From positions 72,106 to 136,105 of the forward strand of contig JBMOIP010000006.1 of NCBI GenBank assembly GCA_049317265.1: a stretch of 64,000 nucleotides of DNA. The letters are read 5' to 3'. A program made the translations under genes and the position numbers. Under the pieces are notes generated by a model. It did no database searches and was not told the DNA's origin. It saw only the letters and a list, made by a program, of their open reading frames with translations. The stretch is from CAIVAT01 sp049317265. Its GTDB lineage: Bacteria > Bacteroidota > Bacteroidia > Bacteroidales > FEN-979. This document shows positions 59,986-64,000 of this stretch, one piece after another. Numbering within the stretch: position 1 is the stretch's first letter; every line of letters starts with the position of its first letter.

Positions 59986-61443
59986 TTATTCCGGTATTAA
60001 AAACCAGAATGGTTTGGCTTTTGCCTTGTAAAGGAAGAGATAATGCAGCAGCAGTTTTACCCAATGTCCGGCCAGACCGGGTTCCCCGACAGTATAATTA
60101 AGGTCTCTTCCCCACTCGGGATAACGTTTATAATCAGGGACGATGGGAAAGACTGTCATCGAAGCGGCCATTCCGTCCCTGATGCCATAGCCTGAGGAGA
60201 TGATGCAGGCAGCGCCCATCCTGGCCATGGAGGCCTTATGAGGTGATCCGGTATGCTTGTTTTTGATCCGGTCGATGATGTTGAGGGCGACAATTTTTCC
60301 TATCACCCCCGAAGGCATTCCTGTTCTCGGGGCGGTTGGGAAAATTGGCAAACCATTTTTACTGGTTCTTGGCTGCGAGATCGGATGTGGTACGGCAAAG
60401 GCAATTCCTGCAGCAAAAATGTTGGGATAGGCCTGGCATTCATAGGTTGCAGGCCAGTCGGCAGCGCTCCATTCGGCATAAGGGCGGCTGGTGTAATCGG
60501 CATCCACCTTCATAAATCCACTGGGGGCAAAAAGTGCTGAGGTGATGTCCACTCCGGCCTTATTGAAAGCCTGCATTCCTGCTCCGGCAAAAGAGGGGAT
60601 CAGCATGGCAAAATCAAACGGCTGGACATGTTTTTCCCCGTCGAGGGTTTCATAGTGGGCTTTACCTGCTTCCACTTTTACAACGCCTGCCTTGGTAATC
60701 CACCGGATGCCGTATTCAGCCAGGATGGATTCTGCAAAAACACGTGTTGAGGTAATGTAACCGCCCCTTTTAATAAAGGCGCCGCCCATACCAAAATCAC
60801 CCACTTCGTTTTCATTAGTAATCCATATCAATTCGGCTTTGTCATTCAGTTTGCGTTTCGAAATTTCAAACGCAACATTGAGGGCATATTCAAAAGCTGC
60901 ACCCTGGCACGTGGCAGTAGGATGGCCAGTACCAATAAGGAAGATCTGTTTCTCGCCTCTGGCCATTTTATCAAGAGAAACCTGGAAATTCTGCCAGGCC
61001 TCCTCTGCATGCGGGTATGTGCAGACGGAGTTGGTAAATCCTTTTGGTCCCAGTCCTTCGGTGGCTGCAAAGTTTAATTTCGGGCCAGTGGCATTTACGA
61101 GGTAATCGTATTCAATGTTTCCGGTTTCACCTTGTTTTTCAGGGGATGAGTGCTCAAAAACGACGAACGGGCCCCCGTTTTTGTAGTCCCCTTCAGGGTG
61201 TATGGCAGTGGCTTTGCCCTGGATAAATTCAATCCCCTTTTTCTTATACACCGGGGACAGCGGAAAGGAGACCTGGCTGGCTGTCATCTGGCCGATGCCA
61301 ACCCAGATGTTCGATGGGATCCATTGATATTTGTCATGTGGACTTACCACAGTTACCTGGTGACTTTTCCCAAGCTTGTGCTTCAGTATCAGTGCTGTAG
61401 TGTGGCCGGCAATGCCGGCGCCGAGGACGACGATCTTTTTCAT
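59986..61443 (-). CDS. Sulfide:quinone oxidoreductase-like flavoprotein
   Basis: A 485-residue FAD-dependent pyridine nucleotide-disulfide oxidoreductase fold protein. The dinucleotide loop is VVLGAGIAGHTTAL, and YDYLVNATGPKLNF and PNIFAAGIAFAVPHP are typical of SQR/FCSD-type enzymes. Cysteines in SVCTYPHAEEAW, TATCQGAAFEY and ATYECQAYPN are candidates for the sulfide-reactive pair. It ends in an amphipathic segment (HWVKLLLHYLFLYKAKAKPF) that could attach it to the membrane. It lies 6 bases after the HD-domain gene, so the two are co-transcribed. Confidence 0.8.
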   Translation of the reverse strand: MKKIVVLGAGIAGHTTALILKHKLGKSHQVTVVSPHDKYQWIPSNIWVGIGQMTASQVSFPLSPVYKKKGIEFIQGKATAIHPEGDYKNGGPFVVFEHSSPEKQGETGNIEYDYLVNATGPKLNFAATEGLGPKGFTNSVCTYPHAEEAWQNFQVSLDKMARGEKQIFLIGTGHPTATCQGAAFEYALNVAFEISKRKLNDKAELIWITNENEVGDFGMGGAFIKRGGYITSTRVFAESILAEYGIRWITKAGVVKVEAGKAHYETLDGEKHVQPFDFAMLIPSFAGAGMQAFNKAGVDITSALFAPSGFMKVDADYTSRPYAEWSAADWPATYECQAYPNIFAAGIAFAVPHPISQPRTSKNGLPIFPTAPRTGMPSGVIGKIVALNIIDRIKNKHTGSPHKASMARMGAACIISSGYGIRDGMAASMTVFPIVPDYKRYPEWGRDLNYTVGEPGLAGHWVKLLLHYLFLYKAKAKPFWFLIPE

Positions 61444-61449
61444 ACGAGG

Positions 61450-62058
61450 CTATTTTCCGGATTTGGTTTTTGCCGGTTTTCCCGGCAAGATAATGTTTTT
61501 CACTTTATCGGCAAACCCAAGTTTACAGAGTTCCCTGCGTTTGGTAATAAGGTCGGTTAATTCAATTACAAGGTCTTTGTTCACTTCCCGTGCCATTGGA
61601 AGTACATAGTCTTCGGTCTGGTCAAGATATTGCGAAATCTTCTTATTCACATGGGTGTCGAGGTGAAGGTCGGTGAGATTACTGATGCGGTCGGCACACT
61701 TCAGTATCTTGGCATTGCGCGATCCGCTGTCCCGGACGCGCATCATGTATTGCAGTTTATCCTCGTCGGTGCGTTTGGTAACCTCCAGTACCAGGTCAAC
61801 TACTGCGTTTCCATCATGGTCTATTTTCCGGATTTCCTCCACTTCGGTGGATGGAAGGTCTTCGAGTAAATCATGAAGCAAAGAGGCCTTCAGCAACACA
61901 GGATCCTGAAAGTACTTGTAATCAAGCAGGATGCCCAGTGTGGCAAAAGAGTGGCGGAACTGGTTTCCGCCAACTTTACGCTTAACGCTGATCAGGGCTG
62001 TTGCTTTTAGGATATAGGGTGCAAGAACCAGGTTTCTTAAGATGGCTAAATCGTCCAT
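61450..62058 (-). CDS. HD-domain protein, MESH1/SpoT-like (p)ppGpp hydrolase-like
   Basis: A 202-residue cytoplasmic protein. The Mn2+ site is visible: FRHSF (His36), LLHDLLED (His62, Asp63) and ILKCADRISNL (Asp123), matching the HD domain of SpoT/RelA and MESH1. There is no synthetase, TGS or ACT domain, so it would be a stand-alone small alarmone hydrolase or a related nucleotide pyrophosphatase. A TAACTTTG box lies about 25 bases upstream. It is the first gene of a pair with the SQR-like gene. Confidence 0.8.
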   Translation of the reverse strand: MDDLAILRNLVLAPYILKATALISVKRKVGGNQFRHSFATLGILLDYKYFQDPVLLKASLLHDLLEDLPSTEVEEIRKIDHDGNAVVDLVLEVTKRTDEDKLQYMMRVRDSGSRNAKILKCADRISNLTDLHLDTHVNKKISQYLDQTEDYVLPMAREVNKDLVIELTDLITKRRELCKLGFADKVKNIILPGKPAKTKSGK

Positions 62059-62081
62059 GAGTAGAAATGCTTGATGAAATA

Positions 62082-62089
62082 CAAAGTTA
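62082..62089 (-). promoter_or_regulatory. Predicted -7 box of the HD/SQR operon
   Basis: The minus strand reads TAACTTTG, matching TAnnTTTG, 23 bases before the ATG. Confidence 0.5.
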
Positions 62090-62248
62090 CGGAAACATTG
62101 AATGCAATGTTACTTATTGCAGGAAACCTTTATTGCAGATTTGTTAGCTGTACTTTCGGCTTTTGTGCTAAAAGGGTCCTGTTTTTCTCTCCGGGTTGAA
62201 AAAATGAAGAATTTAGAAGTAATCTAAACACTCTTGTTTTTCTCACCA

Positions 62249-62267
62249 GTGATATACACAATATCAC
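62249..62267. promoter_or_regulatory. Perfect palindrome, possible operator
   Basis: GTGATAT, a 5-base spacer and ATATCAC form a perfect 7-bp inverted repeat in the gene-free region 62059-62390, about 120 bases before the T9SS gene. A further ATGTGAT follows at 62284. The spacing does not match CRP or FNR sites, so the regulator is unknown. Confidence 0.4.
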
Positions 62268-62390
62268 ATATGTAGAAAGCGTAATGTGATTGTGAATTTA
62301 ATAACAAATTACCGGGAGGCAACTAATGTATACTTTTATGTCATTATTGATGAAATTGATTAATAAATCTGATTAACCAACAAACCCGCC

Positions 62391-63944
62391 ATGAGAAAAG
62401 AGCCCTTACAGTTTTTTGCCAGGATCCTCAGTGTTGTGATTCTTAGTTTTGCTTTTATTACAGGAGCATTTGCTTATCCTTCGGGCGCTCCCGCGGGCTA
62501 TACCGGCTCGCCCGGCGACGGCCAGCATTGTGTGAGTTGTCATGGCGGATCTGCAGCTACGGTGACAGGCTGGATCACCACCAATGTCCCTGCAGCCGGT
62601 TATACAGCCGGAACTGCCTATACCATTACGGTTACCGTAAGCGGTACGGGCAAGAAAGGATTTGAAGTGTCACCGCAGAATGCCTCCGGAACCCAGTTGG
62701 GTACGCTTGCCGCAGGCACAGGCAATCACACCACGGGAGGAACCAAATATGTAACACAGAGTTCCTCTGGCAGCACCAATTCAACTGTGACCTGGAACTT
62801 TACCTGGACTGCACCTGTATTGGGCACCGGGCCTGTTACCCTGTATGGCGCTTTTTGCGTTGGAAAGTCAAACACAAAACTTTCGACTACCGTGGTCAAT
62901 GAAAATGCCGTATTGCCGCTGGCTGTTTCTGTAACTGCGAATCCCATGACCATTGTACTAGGAACCACTTCGCAACTGAATGCAACTCCCTCGGGAGGGT
63001 CAGGTACCTATACCTACTCCTGGACCTCGGTTCCGGCAGGATTCACCTCCAATATTCAAAATCCTGTTGTATCACCAACGACTACCACGCAGTATAATGT
63101 GACGGTCGGTGATGGTTCAGGAACTGTTCAGGGCAGCGCTACGGTAACTGTTACCGCATTGCCATTGTCAGCCATAGCATCAGCCACCCCTTCAACAGTT
63201 TGTGCAGGCCAGAGCGTACAGCTCAACGTGGTTCCTGCGGGCGGTAGCGGAACATACACCTTTTCATGGACCTCTGTTCCGGCCGGTTTTACCTCAGCCA
63301 TCCAGAATCCGGTTGTGACACCAACTGCATCCACACAGTATATTGCGCACGTATCCGATGGTGTTGCTTCAGCTGAGGCATCAACAAGTGTTACCGTTAA
63401 TCAGCCTGCAACTGCTGCAGCCGGGAACGACACAACGTTTGCCTTTGTCACCACCCAGGTTCCACTGAACGGACAGGCAACCAGTTACTCGGCAGTATTG
63501 TGGACCACTTCCGGAACAGGAACCTTCAGTGCGGCAAGTTCACTTACCGGAAATTACCTGCCAAGTGCAGCCGATAAAACCGCAGCAACAGTTACACTCA
63601 CCCTCACTGCCACTCCCTTGTCACCCTGCGCATCACCGGCAACAGATACCCGGATCATCCATTTCGACGGCCCCATCGGCATTTCAGAAGGTGTTCGTAT
63701 CGGCATGACGATCGCCCCTAACCCCTCCACGGGAGTGTTTAAGCTGACCGTGTCAGGTCTTGAGAACAGGAATGCAGTTGTCACAATTTCTGAGATAACC
63801 GGCAGGATGATCGTAAACCAAATCATGGATTCATCTGTCGGCCAGCAGATGAAATTCGACCTTTCGGGATACCCCAAAGGCCTCTACCTGGTGAAAATCC
63901 AGTCGGACAACCAATCACTGGTTCGTAAACTGGTCATTGATTAA
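62391..63944 (+). CDS. CxxCH-containing secreted protein with PKD-like repeats and T9SS domain
   Basis: A 517-residue exported protein. After the signal peptide (cleavage near GAFA) lies GDGQHCVSCHGGS, with a c-type haem motif (Cys47, Cys50, His51), at the start of a choice-of-anchor V-like domain (to about residue 180). Two Ig/PKD-like repeats of about 85 residues follow, each with SWTSVPAGFTS and IQNPVV. The C-terminus is a T9SS sorting domain (MTIAPNPSTGVFKLTVSG ... KGLYLVKIQSDNQSLVRKL). A single CxxCH suggests one haem and a surface electron-transfer or adhesive role. The end of the window is 56 bases beyond the stop and shows no further gene. Confidence 0.85.
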   Translation: MRKEPLQFFARILSVVILSFAFITGAFAYPSGAPAGYTGSPGDGQHCVSCHGGSAATVTGWITTNVPAAGYTAGTAYTITVTVSGTGKKGFEVSPQNASGTQLGTLAAGTGNHTTGGTKYVTQSSSGSTNSTVTWNFTWTAPVLGTGPVTLYGAFCVGKSNTKLSTTVVNENAVLPLAVSVTANPMTIVLGTTSQLNATPSGGSGTYTYSWTSVPAGFTSNIQNPVVSPTTTTQYNVTVGDGSGTVQGSATVTVTALPLSAIASATPSTVCAGQSVQLNVVPAGGSGTYTFSWTSVPAGFTSAIQNPVVTPTASTQYIAHVSDGVASAEASTSVTVNQPATAAAGNDTTFAFVTTQVPLNGQATSYSAVLWTTSGTGTFSAASSLTGNYLPSAADKTAATVTLTLTATPLSPCASPATDTRIIHFDGPIGISEGVRIGMTIAPNPSTGVFKLTVSGLENRNAVVTISEITGRMIVNQIMDSSVGQQMKFDLSGYPKGLYLVKIQSDNQSLVRKLVID

Positions 63945-64000
63945 AACGTTCCATTGTAACATGAAGGCATTGCCTGGTAAGGCAGCACCCTCATTCTACT

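Noticed and set aside
62249..62267. CRP or FNR binding site
   Set aside because: The half-sites GTGA and TCAC are 11 bases apart, not 6, and the FNR core is absent.

Overview
The window looks like a chromosomal segment of a Bacteroidetes-type bacterium, probably from the environment rather than a classical gut Bacteroides. Four things point there. Several secreted proteins end in type IX secretion (T9SS, Por) sorting domains. Many genes follow a TAnnTTTG -7 promoter box, and some also have a TTG-like -33 element. Most genes lack a clear Shine-Dalgarno sequence. Several gene families are typical of the phylum (GH92, choice-of-anchor V, MbnP, DUF2235, glycine-rich RRM protein). No rRNA, tRNA, insertion sequence, phage or CRISPR array was recognised.

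Layout. (1) 1-4650 is an arsenic/metal resistance block. It holds an ArsR repressor, an unusual ArsC-ArsM fusion, a cysteine-rich small membrane protein cut by the window edge, a divergent MFS carrier, a CDF metal exporter and an ArsF-like secreted protein. (2) 4735-9170 holds an SDR oxidoreductase and three exported surface proteins. The block ends in a strong intrinsic terminator. (3) 9350-32405 is a large surface-polysaccharide locus. It has an ABC exporter (Wzm/Wzt with a C-terminal cargo-recognition domain), at least four glycosyltransferases, four sulfotransferases, two methyltransferases, an MBOAT/AlgJ-like O-acylation pair, two paralogous membrane enzymes of the alkaline phosphatase superfamily with a Thr nucleophile, a membrane-anchored protein with a duplicated GW domain, a tiny YIDPGTGS protein and a short YidC paralog. 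(4) 32417-48140 is mixed housekeeping: DUF1697, PQQ-like propeller, ABC transporter, DUF2235 hydrolase, threonine dehydrogenase, PRC/MgtE_N/CBS protein with a likely NRAMP gene remnant, TPR membrane protein, subtilisin, GH92 mannosidase, NdpA, PepSY and OB lipoprotein. (5) 48534-64000 holds an RRM RNA-binding protein, an alpha-2-macroglobulin/PBP1C pair, a WG-repeat protein, an MbnP lipoprotein with a PAP2 phosphatase, an HD (ppGpp-hydrolase-like) protein with an SQR-like flavoprotein, and a CxxCH-containing T9SS protein.

How the genes may work together. Region 3 reads as one assembly line. A polymer is built in the cytoplasm, sulfated and methylated, then exported by Wzm/Wzt. After export it could be O-acylated and perhaps modified with phospho-groups by the two membrane transferases. 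The most novel-looking part is 26824-32405: GW-domain anchor, Thr-type transferase, kinase-like/methyltransferase fusion, YIDPGTGS microprotein and dedicated short YidC, all on one strand and tightly spaced. It is the best candidate here for an undescribed system. Other notable items are the ArsC-ArsM fusion, a 14-residue tandem coiled coil inside a glycosyltransferase, an octamer tandem repeat (GTCCNCYY) placed after stop codons at three loci, and a dispersed CACAAAG-type inverted repeat.
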